From assembly GCF_036381655.1 (NCBI RefSeq), contig NZ_DASVCJ010000006.1:62001-126000 (forward strand): a DNA stretch of 64,000 nucleotides. Direction: 5' to 3'. Under the pieces are notes generated by a model, which searched no databases, had not been told where the DNA came from, and saw only the letters and a list, made by a program, of their open reading frames with translations. The position numbers and the translations under genes were made by a program. The stretch's first letter is position 1, and each line of letters starts with the position of its first letter. Of the stretch, positions 43,657-52,079 are shown in pieces. Origin of the DNA: Ferrovibrio sp036381655 (lineage in GTDB: Bacteria > Pseudomonadota > Alphaproteobacteria > Ferrovibrionales > Ferrovibrionaceae).

Positions 43657-44193
43657 ATGCTTCTGTTATGGCTTTTGCGGCATGCCAAGTCGGCCTGGGA
43701 CGATCCGGAGCGGGACGATTTCTCCCGCCCCCTAAGCCCACACGGTAAAAGGGCCTGCCGCCTGCTCGCCCGCCATATCGCCGAGCGCGGCCTGCGGCCC
43801 GACCTCGTCCTCTGCTCGCCGGCGGTGCGGGCCCGGCAAACCTGGGAGGGGGTGGCCAAAGGGCTGGCCGGCGACGACCGGAGGCCGATGGCCGAAATCC
43901 GCTTCGAGCCCTCCCTTTACATGGCCGCGCCGCCGACCCTGCTGGCGTTGGTCCGCGCGGTGCCGGCCATTTGCCGCAAGGTTATGCTGATCGGCCACAA
44001 TCCAGGTTTGGAGGACTTCGCCCGGCAACTGACCGGCAGCGCGGACCGCGACACCCTGCTCCGGCTCGCCAGCAAATATCCGACCGGCGCTCTGGCCGAA
44101 CTGACCTTTCCGGTCGAAAGCTGGAGCCAGATCGGGCCAGGCGGCGGCTTTCTGGCCAGCCTCACGGCGCCAAGAGAAATAGAATCTAAATAA
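43657..44193 (+). CDS. sixA: SixA-type histidine phosphatase
   Basis: This 178-residue cytosolic histidine phosphatase has the RHG-variant motif LLRHAKSAWDDP at the N-terminus and the second catalytic histidine in LIGHNPGLEDFA. SixA proteins remove phosphate from phosphohistidine, for example on ArcB or the nitrogen PTS protein NPr, and related proteins act on other phosphoesters; the target here is unknown. AAGGATAA precedes the ATG. It is divergent from ppk. Confidence 0.85.
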   Translation: MLLLWLLRHAKSAWDDPERDDFSRPLSPHGKRACRLLARHIAERGLRPDLVLCSPAVRARQTWEGVAKGLAGDDRRPMAEIRFEPSLYMAAPPTLLALVRAVPAICRKVMLIGHNPGLEDFARQLTGSADRDTLLRLASKYPTGALAELTFPVESWSQIGPGGGFLASLTAPREIESK

Positions 44194-44264
44194 AACAGCT
44201 ACTTATGAGGATTTATTGATGTCATTTGCAGGATTAAGCCAATGGAAGCCAGTTCAGCCCATTC

Positions 44265-45245
44265 CTATCCCTCGGCCACCTCCGGCCGCTTGGCATAGCG
44301 GCGGGCCAAAGCGGCGCAGACCATCAGCTGGATCTGGTGGAACAGCATCAGCGGCAGCACCGCCAGGCTGACCGAACCGCCGGCGAAGAGCACGGTGGCC
44401 ATCGGCAGGCCGGTGGCGAGGCTTTTCTTGGAGCCGCAGAAGACGATGGTGATTTCGTCTTCCTTGTTGAAACGGAAGAGACGGGCCGTCAGCGTAGTGA
44501 GACTGAGCGCCACCGCCAGCAGCGCACAGCAGACAATCAACAGCATGCCGAGATCCAGCCATTCGAGCTGCTGCCACATGCCGCTGACCATGCCCTCGCT
44601 GAACGCCGCGTAAACGACCAGCAGGATCGAGCCGCGATCGACATAGCTGAGCAATCTCTTCTGCCGCTCCACCCAGCGCGCGGTCAGCGGACGGCTGAGT
44701 TGCCCCACCAGGAACGGCACGAGGAGCTGCAGCACGATCTTTTCGATGCTGGAGGCCGAAATCTGTACGTTGCCCTCGCTCTGCAGCAGCAGACCGACCA
44801 GCAGCGGGGTGATGATGATGCCAAGCAGGCTGGACAGCGAAGCGCTGCAGATCGCCGCCGCGACATTGCCGCGCGCGATCGAGGTGAAGGCAATCGAGGA
44901 CTGCACCGTGGACGGCAAAGCGCAGAGGAAAATGATGCCGACATAAAGCTGGGTCGGGATCACCTGCGGCACCAATGGCATCAGCGCCAGCCCCAGCAGC
45001 GGAAACATGGCGAAGGTGGCCAGCACCACGACGAGATGCAGACGCCAATGCTTGGCGCCGGCCCAGGCCGCCTGCGGGGATAGCCGGGCGCCATACAGGA
45101 AAAACAGCAGGGCGATGATGGCCACGATGGCCTGCGACAGGCCATCCGCCACTGCGCCGCGCGCGGGAATCACGGCAGCGGTGGCGGCGGTGAGGACAAT
45201 GGCCAGGACATAGCCGTCGACCGGCAGGCGGATTTTGGCAGCCAC
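44265..45245 (-). CDS. SBF-like bile acid:sodium symporter family protein (YfeH-type)
   Basis: This 326-residue inner-membrane protein has about ten hydrophobic segments. Family stretches include YGARLSPQAAWAGAKHWRLHL, IIFLCALPSTVQSSIAFTSIARGN and a late FCGSKKSLATGLPMA motif, which place it in the SBF-like (PF13593, YfeH/UPF0) branch of the bile acid:sodium symporter superfamily. Its natural substrate is not known. It converges on sixA across 71 AT-rich bases that hold nothing recognisable, and it is divergent from mntH. Confidence 0.85.
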   Translation of the reverse strand: MAAKIRLPVDGYVLAIVLTAATAAVIPARGAVADGLSQAIVAIIALLFFLYGARLSPQAAWAGAKHWRLHLVVVLATFAMFPLLGLALMPLVPQVIPTQLYVGIIFLCALPSTVQSSIAFTSIARGNVAAAICSASLSSLLGIIITPLLVGLLLQSEGNVQISASSIEKIVLQLLVPFLVGQLSRPLTARWVERQKRLLSYVDRGSILLVVYAAFSEGMVSGMWQQLEWLDLGMLLIVCCALLAVALSLTTLTARLFRFNKEDEITIVFCGSKKSLATGLPMATVLFAGGSVSLAVLPLMLFHQIQLMVCAALARRYAKRPEVAEG

Positions 45246-45459
45246 GGGAATCCTTAAATTGTTTGATTCGGGGAGGCGACAGGGCGCGGCATCATCCCGG
45301 GTCGGCCGCTTGTATGCAATGCTTGGGTATATAAAAAGTCGTCGTTCGACGATAATCGAACCCTAGCCCTACTCTCTTCGGCGCTTTTTTGATCATTGGT
45401 ATAGTCAATCAGTCTGATCAGAATAATCTGTTTTCTCGTATTGCCTGCCCTATATAAAC

Positions 45460-45474
45460 TGCAAATCGTTCGCA
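45460..45474. promoter_or_regulatory. Mur-type operator upstream of mntH
   Basis: TGCAAATCGTTCGCA fits the palindromic pattern TGCNAANNNTTNGCA of manganese-responsive Mur sites in alphaproteobacteria. It lies 22 bases before the mntH ATG, directly after a TATATA (45451-45456) that could be the -10 element. The rest of the 250-base gap has an AT-rich stretch with CTGATCAG at about 45413-45420 but no convincing gene. Confidence 0.55.
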
Positions 45475-45495
45475 ATTAGGGGCGACGAAAACGCC

Positions 45496-46794
45496 ATGTC
45501 GAGTCTCGTCACCGCCATCACGCTCGGTCGGGCCGGCTTTTCTCAACCAGGCCTGCGCCAGACGCTGCGACGGCTGGTCGGCCCCGGCCTGCTAGTCGCC
45601 GTCGGCTATATCGACCCGGGCAACTGGGCTACCGACATCGCTGGCGGCACCGGCTTCGGCTACAGCCTGCTGGCCGTGGTGGTGATCTCCAGCCTGCTGG
45701 CGATGGCAATCCAATCGTTGGTCGTCCGCGTCACGGTGGCGACCGGCGAAGACCTTGCCAGCCTGACTGGCCGCCTCCTGCCCCGCCCCGTCGCTGTGCT
45801 GTCCTGGGCGGCCGGCGAGGCCGCCATTCTGGCAACAGCCCTGGCCGAACTGGTCGGCGGCGCCATCGCGCTGCGCCTGCTATTCGCGCTGCCGCTGCAG
45901 GCCGGCCTGGCGGTGACGGCCCTGGGCACCATCGCCGTGATGCTGGTCTCCAGGGGCCATGCCGGCCTGCAGGAAAAGCTGGTCAATCTGCTGATCGCCG
46001 TCGTCGCGCTGTCTTTCGTGGCCCTGCTGATCGCGGCCAGGCCGGATGCCGGCGCAATGGTGCGCGATGTCGCCCATGCGGCGCCGCTGCTGCTCCAGGA
46101 TCATGGCGCCTTGCTGATCAGCCTCGGCATCCTGGGCGCCACCATCATGCCACATAACCTGTATCTGCATTCCGGGCTGCTGGCAGAACGGCTGCGCGAC
46201 ATGCCGGGGCCGACCCGGGGCGCCGCAGGCGCGGCGCTGCGCACGGCCACCGGCGATACGGTGCTGTCGCTGTCGCTCGCGATGCTGGTCAACGGCGCCA
46301 TCCTGGTGGTCGCCGCCGCCTCGCTGACCGGCGGCACCGTCGCAATCGCCAGCCTGGACGAGGCGCATGAGGCGATGCGGCTGGTTCTTGGCGGCGCAAT
46401 GGCGACCGTCTTCGCGACCGCACTCTATGCCGCCGGGCAATCCTCGGCGATTACCGGCGTGCTGGCCGGCCGCATACTGACGCGCGGCTTCCGCGGCCGG
46501 GAAAGCCGGACCTGGCTGCGCGGCATCATCACCCGCGTGATCGCGGTCGCCATCGGTTTCGTCCTGACGACGCAACGCGGCGGCGAAAGCCCGGATACGC
46601 TGCTGGTGCTGAGCCAGGTGGTGCTGTCGCTCGCGCTGCCTTTCGCACTGGTGCCGCTGGTGGCAATTGCCGCCCGCCGGCAGGTGATGGGCCGTTTCGC
46701 TCTCCATCCCGCCGCCGTGCTGGCGGCGGCCGCAATCACCGCGCTGATCGTCGGGCTCGATCTCTACCTGCTGCGGGCTGCCATCGCCGGATGA
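45496..46794 (+). CDS. mntH: Manganese/divalent metal transporter, Nramp family
   Basis: This 432-residue proton-coupled importer of Mn(II) and related metals has about eleven membrane segments. The metal-binding motifs are visible: GYIDPGNWATDIAGG in segment 1 and GATIMPHNLYLHSGLL in segment 6. A Mur-type operator just upstream supports repression by manganese. Some Nramp relatives carry magnesium or aluminium, but those usually alter the DPGN or MPH motifs, which are intact here. Confidence 0.92.
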   Translation: MSSLVTAITLGRAGFSQPGLRQTLRRLVGPGLLVAVGYIDPGNWATDIAGGTGFGYSLLAVVVISSLLAMAIQSLVVRVTVATGEDLASLTGRLLPRPVAVLSWAAGEAAILATALAELVGGAIALRLLFALPLQAGLAVTALGTIAVMLVSRGHAGLQEKLVNLLIAVVALSFVALLIAARPDAGAMVRDVAHAAPLLLQDHGALLISLGILGATIMPHNLYLHSGLLAERLRDMPGPTRGAAGAALRTATGDTVLSLSLAMLVNGAILVVAAASLTGGTVAIASLDEAHEAMRLVLGGAMATVFATALYAAGQSSAITGVLAGRILTRGFRGRESRTWLRGIITRVIAVAIGFVLTTQRGGESPDTLLVLSQVVLSLALPFALVPLVAIAARRQVMGRFALHPAAVLAAAAITALIVGLDLYLLRAAIAG

Positions 46795-46908
46795 CGATTT
46801 GCGGGATGCGGAAAATCGGCCCCGGCTTTCGCAGGCGGCTATACGCAGCTATACTCGACGCATTCCGGATCTCAACGCAGCCGGCCCGTTTCATGACAGG
46901 ATGAGGCC

Positions 46909-47082
46909 ATGGGCGACGTCGTCAATCTGAATAAGGCACGCAAGGAACGCGAACGGCGCGCCGCCAAGGCGCAAGCGGCAGCGAACCGGGTCCGTCACGG
47001 CCAGAGCAAGGCGGGCAAGGCCTTCGAACGGCGGGAGGCGGATCGCGCTGCGAAGGATCTGGACGGCAAGAAGCTGGATTAG
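46909..47082 (+). CDS. DUF4169 small basic protein
   Basis: This 57-residue protein reads MGDVVNLNKARKERERRAAK at its start and ends LDGKKLD. It is rich in Ala, Arg and Lys, predicted to be one long helix, and fits the DUF4169 family found mainly in alphaproteobacteria. The family function is unknown. AGGATGAGG precedes the ATG. A weak promoter (TTTCGC at 46827, TATACT at 46850, 17-base spacer) lies upstream in a 114-base gap. Its stop overlaps the convergent lipoprotein gene by 4 bases. Confidence 0.8.
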   Translation: MGDVVNLNKARKERERRAAKAQAAANRVRHGQSKAGKAFERREADRAAKDLDGKKLD

Positions 47083-47894
47083 CGGCAGGGCAATGGCATC
47101 TGCAGCAGGCGCGGCCATTGCTCATGCCAGCCTTCGCCGTGGCTGGCTGCCACCCGGCCGACCGCGGCGCAGGCGCCCACCTCGGACGAAAACCGTTCCG
47201 CGATGGATGCCGGCACGATCTTGTCGTCGTTGCCGACGAAATGCCGCTGCGGCAGGAGTTTCAGACGCGGCGCCAGCGCGGCGACATCGATCGCAGTCGG
47301 CATCCGGGAAACATGATGCAGGCGGTTGACCGCAGCCGGGTCGAGATTGCCTGCAACGGTACGCAACGAGAGAATGTCGCGGCGCCGGGCCGCCAGAGCA
47401 ACGGCAATGGCGGCACCGCCCGAATAGCCGACCAAGTTGGCCGGCATGGCAGCGGGCTTCATTTGGCCCAGCGCCCGGTCGATGGCCTCCACTGCCGATT
47501 GATCGAAACGCCCGTCCGTCCAGGTTCCGGTCTGACAATGCGTTTCCCGCCGCAGGTCGACATACATGCAGGGCCGCGCCAGATAGATGACATTCGGCGC
47601 CGGATCGGCCACGGCCAGCAGAAGGCCGACGGGATGCCGGGGCGTCGGATCAGGCGACGGATGGGTGCGGTCGAGCCACGCCAGACCATCCCCTTCTATG
47701 TAGACATCGACTGGCAACGACGGATCGCGGAGCCGCCGCCACACGGCCAGGCGATAGGCCGGGGTTTCGACGATCTGGAATTGCAATCCGGCGGGCGCAG
47801 CCTGCCGCTCGGCAAGGGCCAGCCGGTCGGTTGCCGCGCAAGCGCCGAGACCGACGCATGCAAGCACTGCCAGGATAATCGTAATCCAACGCAT
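47079..47894 (-). CDS. Lipoprotein with alpha/beta hydrolase fold
   Basis: This 271-residue protein has a lipoprotein signal peptide with lipobox LGAC (C19). The mature part shows a short DVYIEGDG oxyanion-like stretch, the nucleophile elbow GYSGGAA and a late acidic/histidine pair (VGNDDKIVP and ASHGEGWHEQW), consistent with an alpha/beta hydrolase. Substrate and side of the envelope are unknown. It follows the autotransporter gene on the same strand after 47 bases that contain a hairpin. Confidence 0.75.
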   Translation of the reverse strand: MRWITIILAVLACVGLGACAATDRLALAERQAAPAGLQFQIVETPAYRLAVWRRLRDPSLPVDVYIEGDGLAWLDRTHPSPDPTPRHPVGLLLAVADPAPNVIYLARPCMYVDLRRETHCQTGTWTDGRFDQSAVEAIDRALGQMKPAAMPANLVGYSGGAAIAVALAARRRDILSLRTVAGNLDPAAVNRLHHVSRMPTAIDVAALAPRLKLLPQRHFVGNDDKIVPASIAERFSSEVGACAAVGRVAASHGEGWHEQWPRLLQMPLPCR

Positions 47895-47906
47895 GATGCA
47901 GTTTAG

Positions 47907-47934
47907 CAGGAGCGGCTCAAAAATGCCGCTCCTG
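47907..47934 (-). terminator. Hairpin after the autotransporter gene
   Basis: CAGGAGCGG (47907-47915) pairs with CCGCTCCTG (47926-47934) around a 10-base loop, between the autotransporter stop and the lipoprotein start. It lacks a clear T-run on the minus strand, so it may attenuate rather than fully terminate. Confidence 0.45.
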
Positions 47935-47941
47935 TCCCAAC

Positions 47942-50461
47942 TTACAAGGCCAATTTGGCGCGGCCTGAGAAGGTATGGTCCTGGGCGTCGCGCGCCAGGC
48001 TGCCGCCATAGCCCAGCGTGAAGGTCAGGCCCTGGCCGAGATCGACGATATCGACGCCAAGACCGATCTCCAGGCTGTCGCGGTCCATCTGCGCGCCGGT
48101 GACCGAGAAGCGCTGATCCGGCAGCAGGACGAAGGCGGCATCCATCTGCGGCGCGTTGTCGGCGAACTGATGCGCCCAGCCCAGGTTGATCATCGGCGCA
48201 ATACGCGTCTCCTTGCCCGCCACCGCCTCGAATTCCCAGGCGGCGCCAAGCCGGCTGACCAGGCTGTCATGCGTGAAGGCGCTGTAGCTCAGATTGGCGG
48301 TTCCCGCCCCCGTCTCGCTGAACGCACCTTGCCAATAGCGCTGGCCGGTCAGCCCGGCGAAGGGCCGTATATTGGCATTGAAGTCGTCGCTGCGCACCAG
48401 CTGGAAGGGAGCGCTGACCTGTAGCCCCGCCCCGAGGCTCCAGCCGTTATTCTCACCGGTGGCCGTGCTGGTCGCCGTGCCCACCGTCACGCTGCGGCTC
48501 TGCTCGGCATAATGGCGGCCGCCCATCAGTGTGCCGTCGAGGCGGATGCCCCAATTCTCCAGCCGGCCATAGAGGCCGAGGAAGCCGGCCGTGGCGCTGG
48601 CGGCTCCGCCGTCGCTGTCGATATCGGTGCGGCTGCCGACATAGCCGAAGGAGATACCCGCCGTCAGCTGATCCTCCTTCAGCGGCAGATCGATGCCGCC
48701 GGCAAGGCCGCCGGTCTTGGTGCTCGAGCCGGCAACGCCATTCTTGGCATCGACCGAGCCGAAGCCGCCAAGCACGCTGACCCAGGCGCCATGATCGGCA
48801 TCCGACGCCTGATCACCGGTGGCGACGCCGCTGCGGCCGCCGGCATCGGCGCTGTCGGCCGAACCGCTGAAGCGGATCGGCGCAGTGGCGCCGGGCTGCG
48901 CCGTGTTGTGGTTAAGCACGGTGGACACCACCGAGGCGGCCGCCGTGGTCGGCATCGCGGCCACCGTCGTGGTGGTCTGCCCTGACAGCGAGGTCAGCGA
49001 CGCCGCCTTCTGCTCGGCCGGCAATGCATCCAGCACGGCGATCAGGTTGGTCAGCTGCGTATTGCCGCGGGCCGCATCCAGTACGCCGGCAGCCGCCGTG
49101 CCGCTGCTGGTGATTGCCGCCGGCACCAGCTTGCCGGATTGCGCGGCCTGCAGCTTGACGCTGGTGCCGTCGTAATGCACCGAATCCGCGATGCTGTCGC
49201 CGCCGGCCAGTATCGCGGTGCCGAACTGCCCGGTCAGGCTGCTGCCCGACACCAGAATCTGGCCGCCCGGATTGAAGGCGATGCTGGCATCGATCTTCAG
49301 CGTCGCGCCCGGATTGATCGTGACCGCGCCCGTAGTCGCCAGGCGGTCAACGCCGCCGCTGCCGAAATCCAGCAGCAGCGTCGAGCCGCTGTTGAAGGTG
49401 ACATCGCCGGTGGCGTTGAGCGTGCCGATGGTGCCGACGCCGCCCGGCGCCAGCGTGCCGCCAGTGTTGACGACGATGGTCTTCACCGTGCCGGCGCCCC
49501 CCAGGATGCCGCCGCTGTTGACGTTTATCGTGCCGCCCAGCTTGCCCGTCACCGTCAGCGTGCCGCCGTCGATATCGGCCGTGCCGGTGAAGGCTGAGCT
49601 GTCGCCGCTGAGAATGGAAACGCCGGCAAGCTGGCTGACGGTGCCGCTGCCCGACATTGCCGCGCCTAGCGTGAAACCGGCGCTGGTATGGTTGAGGATG
49701 AGCTTGCCGGTGCCGCCGCCAAATTGAATAGAGCCGGCTTCCACGACGCCCGCTGCGGCGGCGGTCTGGCCCTCATCCGCACCGATGATCAATGTACCCG
49801 AACTGCCGGCAACCATGTCAAGTCTGACGATCCCAGTGCCGCCGCCAACCGTCAGCTTGCCGCCATCCGTTAGGACCACCTTACCGGCACCTTGACCGCC
49901 TATTACTATAAAGGAATTGGTGGTAAGGCTCGAACCCAGACCGGACACCGTGACATTGCTAACGCCGCCGCTACCGGCGCCGAACATACCAAAACCGGTT
50001 ACCGATACCGTGCCGCCGTTGAAGATGGAGAGCGTGCCAATCCCTGCATAACTGGAATACAGGTCTCCGGTGATGTTCCATTGGCCGTTGTCGACGGTTA
50101 CAGTGCCTTGATCGGCGCTGTTGTTTACTGTTGCCTGGCCCGTGGTGCTCAGCACTCCCCCGTTAGTAATGGTGAGTGCGCCGCGAAGACTCGAATAGCC
50201 GATCGCGATGTTGCCGCTTGCCGTAGTTCCACCGGAAATAATGACAGGACTGGAGGTGCCGTTGATGCCCACCACGGTGGAGCCGTCGGGCACGAAGCCG
50301 AGAGTCCAGTTTGCGGCATTATACCAATTCATGTCGCCGCCATCGCCAGTCCATAGCTGTGCTGCGGCCTTCTGCGGCGCCAACGCGACCAGCGCAGTTG
50401 CCGCGAACAGCGCCGCGCGGAGTGCGGCAGCCTGCCAACGCGCAGCCATACGCATCGTCAT
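47942..50461 (-). CDS. Type V autotransporter with beta-helical passenger
   Basis: This 839-residue surface protein has a signal peptide ending near ALAPQKAAAQ (about residue 34). The passenger (about 35-560) opens with TGDGGDMNWYNAANW, then T5SS/PEP-CTERM-type repeats rich in TITNGG, TVDNG and LSIFNGGTVSVTG, then autotransporter-associated strands (LTVTGKLGGTINVNSGG, TLAPGG). The C-terminal beta-barrel (about 575-839) includes GAWVSVLGGFGSVD and the late LEIGLGVDIVDLGQGLTFTL. The last residue is Leu, not the usual Phe or Trp. A role in adhesion or aggregation is likely. It is divergent from a histidine kinase gene across a region with 10-base repeats. Confidence 0.88.
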   Translation of the reverse strand: MTMRMAARWQAAALRAALFAATALVALAPQKAAAQLWTGDGGDMNWYNAANWTLGFVPDGSTVVGINGTSSPVIISGGTTASGNIAIGYSSLRGALTITNGGVLSTTGQATVNNSADQGTVTVDNGQWNITGDLYSSYAGIGTLSIFNGGTVSVTGFGMFGAGSGGVSNVTVSGLGSSLTTNSFIVIGGQGAGKVVLTDGGKLTVGGGTGIVRLDMVAGSSGTLIIGADEGQTAAAAGVVEAGSIQFGGGTGKLILNHTSAGFTLGAAMSGSGTVSQLAGVSILSGDSSAFTGTADIDGGTLTVTGKLGGTINVNSGGILGGAGTVKTIVVNTGGTLAPGGVGTIGTLNATGDVTFNSGSTLLLDFGSGGVDRLATTGAVTINPGATLKIDASIAFNPGGQILVSGSSLTGQFGTAILAGGDSIADSVHYDGTSVKLQAAQSGKLVPAAITSSGTAAAGVLDAARGNTQLTNLIAVLDALPAEQKAASLTSLSGQTTTTVAAMPTTAAASVVSTVLNHNTAQPGATAPIRFSGSADSADAGGRSGVATGDQASDADHGAWVSVLGGFGSVDAKNGVAGSSTKTGGLAGGIDLPLKEDQLTAGISFGYVGSRTDIDSDGGAASATAGFLGLYGRLENWGIRLDGTLMGGRHYAEQSRSVTVGTATSTATGENNGWSLGAGLQVSAPFQLVRSDDFNANIRPFAGLTGQRYWQGAFSETGAGTANLSYSAFTHDSLVSRLGAAWEFEAVAGKETRIAPMINLGWAHQFADNAPQMDAAFVLLPDQRFSVTGAQMDRDSLEIGLGVDIVDLGQGLTFTLGYGGSLARDAQDHTFSGRAKLAL

Positions 50462-50529
50462 GATGAATACCCCACCGGATATGCCTGCTTCCGGTAGTCC
50501 ATCTCACAACTCCGCGCGCGCGTCGCCTC

Positions 50530-50559
50530 ACCAATTCTGACCAATTCTGACCAATTCTT
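50530..50559. repeat. Three tandem 10-base repeats, probable response-regulator site
   Basis: ACCAATTCTG at 50530-50539 and 50540-50549 is followed by ACCAATTCTT at 50550-50559, in exact 10-base phase. They lie in the 160-base gap between the autotransporter start (50461) and the divergent histidine kinase start (50622). OmpR-family regulators bind direct repeats of this spacing, and such a regulator is encoded at 52076. A CG-alternating run lies at about 50513-50523. Confidence 0.75.
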
Positions 50560-50621
50560 GCGGTGCGCGATGTCGGCTAAGGTCTAGTCTTTCCCGACGA
50601 GATCGGAGAGGATGCGGCCGC

Positions 50622-52079
50622 ATGCTCGACCTGAAGACCATCCTGATCATCCTTGTCGTCAATGCCAGTCTCCAGGGCATTGTCTGGCTGTTCGTTTGGG
50701 TGTCGCAGCGCCATTTATACGAGCTCACCCTCATTGCCAGCGCCTATATCGTATTCGCGATTGGCCTGGTCCTGATCATCATGCGCGGCCCGGCACCGCC
50801 GGCGTGGCACATCGTGCTCGACAACACGCTGGTGAATACCGGGCTGATACTGGCGGCAGACGGCTTGGCGCGCTTCCTCAACCAACGGCGGTTTCCCCTC
50901 GTCAATATCGGAGTGGTCGCCTTTTCCGTCGCCTTCTGGTCGCTGGCACTGGCGCTGGACCCAACCAATGTGGCGATCCGCACCCACGCCACCGCCCTCG
51001 TCACCATTACCGCGGTGGCGATCATGATTCGAACGCTGGCTTTCGATCGCACGCAACCCCGGTTCTTGCGTTGGACGACAATCGCATTTCTTGTAGAGCA
51101 CGCGGCAGCCACGATCAGCCGCGCCTGGCTGACAGCCCAGGATCAGACTTCGCTCGAAATGCCGGCGGCGGATAACACCACCCAGGCGCTTTACTTTTTC
51201 GAGATCAACGTCTTCGTCACGATCTACTTCCTGTGCCTGCTGCTCATGGTCGGGCTTCGGCTGTCTTCCGATCTGCGGCAGAAAAACGAGGCGCTGTCCA
51301 ATGAAGTGGCGGAACGGCGCAAGCTGCAGGAACAGCTATCGGCCAGTCTGGCCGCCGAGAAGGCGCTGCGCTCGGAGCAGCACCAGCTCCTGCGCATGGT
51401 CAGCCACGAATTCCGCACGCCCCTTGCCATCGTCGATCGCGCCGCCGAAATGATCGATGTGGTGCTGGACAAGCCGCCTGAGACTGTGAGCAAACGCCTG
51501 ACCAGCATCCGCGAGGCGGTACAGCGGTTGCTGCTGCTGATCGACCGTTTCCTCGATTCCGAGCGCCGCCAGGCCGAGCTGGTGCAGCCGAAGCGAATCG
51601 CCATCGCCAGTCTCTTCGCGCGCGTGCAGCGTCATTTCGCCAGCATGGATGCCGGCCATCAGCTGACCTTCGCCGCCGACCGGACTCTGCCTTTCTACTG
51701 GGGCGACCCGGAGATGCTGGCCACCGTTCTGATCATCCTGATCGACAATGCGATCAAGTATTCGCCCGATGCCAGCCCGATCGAGATCGCGGCGCGGTCC
51801 GACGACGGTGCGATCACGATCAGCGTCACCGATCACGGCATCGGCATACCGGCGGATGAGCTGGACTCGGTCGGCCGGCGCTTTTTCCGCGCTTCCAACA
51901 CCAAGCCGGCCACCGGCACCGGCCTCGGCCTGCATAGCGCACGGCAATTGCTCGGCTACCATCGGGGCATGCTGAACGTGCATAACGGCCCCGACGGCGG
52001 CACCGTCGCGTCGGTACGCCTGCCGCTGCCCGGACTTACGCCATCACGCCGCTCAGCAGAGGATCGAGAAGTCGCATGA
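50622..52079 (+). CDS. Sensor histidine kinase with membrane-embedded input domain
   Basis: This 485-residue kinase has six or seven hydrophobic segments in residues 1-212 with only short loops, so it probably senses within the membrane. A coiled linker (about 215-255) leads to the HisKA domain with H262 in MVSHEFRTPLAI and a HATPase domain with the N box LIDNAIKYSPD, DHGIGIPADELD and GTGLGLHSARQL. It overlaps the response-regulator gene by 4 bases (ATGA), so the two are a cognate pair. Signal unknown; divergence from an autotransporter suggests an envelope or surface role. Confidence 0.9.
   Translation: MLDLKTILIILVVNASLQGIVWLFVWVSQRHLYELTLIASAYIVFAIGLVLIIMRGPAPPAWHIVLDNTLVNTGLILAADGLARFLNQRRFPLVNIGVVAFSVAFWSLALALDPTNVAIRTHATALVTITAVAIMIRTLAFDRTQPRFLRWTTIAFLVEHAAATISRAWLTAQDQTSLEMPAADNTTQALYFFEINVFVTIYFLCLLLMVGLRLSSDLRQKNEALSNEVAERRKLQEQLSASLAAEKALRSEQHQLLRMVSHEFRTPLAIVDRAAEMIDVVLDKPPETVSKRLTSIREAVQRLLLLIDRFLDSERRQAELVQPKRIAIASLFARVQRHFASMDAGHQLTFAADRTLPFYWGDPEMLATVLIILIDNAIKYSPDASPIEIAARSDDGAITISVTDHGIGIPADELDSVGRRFFRASNTKPATGTGLGLHSARQLLGYHRGMLNVHNGPDGGTVASVRLPLPGLTPSRRSAEDREVA

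Noticed and set aside
45254..45475. Short 73-codon minus-strand frame in the mntH upstream region
   Set aside because: It covers the mntH promoter and Mur-type site, resembles no known protein and has no plausible ribosome site.
46841..46855. GCTATAC repeated twice at 10-base spacing before the DUF4169 gene
   Set aside because: Only two short copies, overlapping a -10-like hexamer; too weak to call a regulator site.
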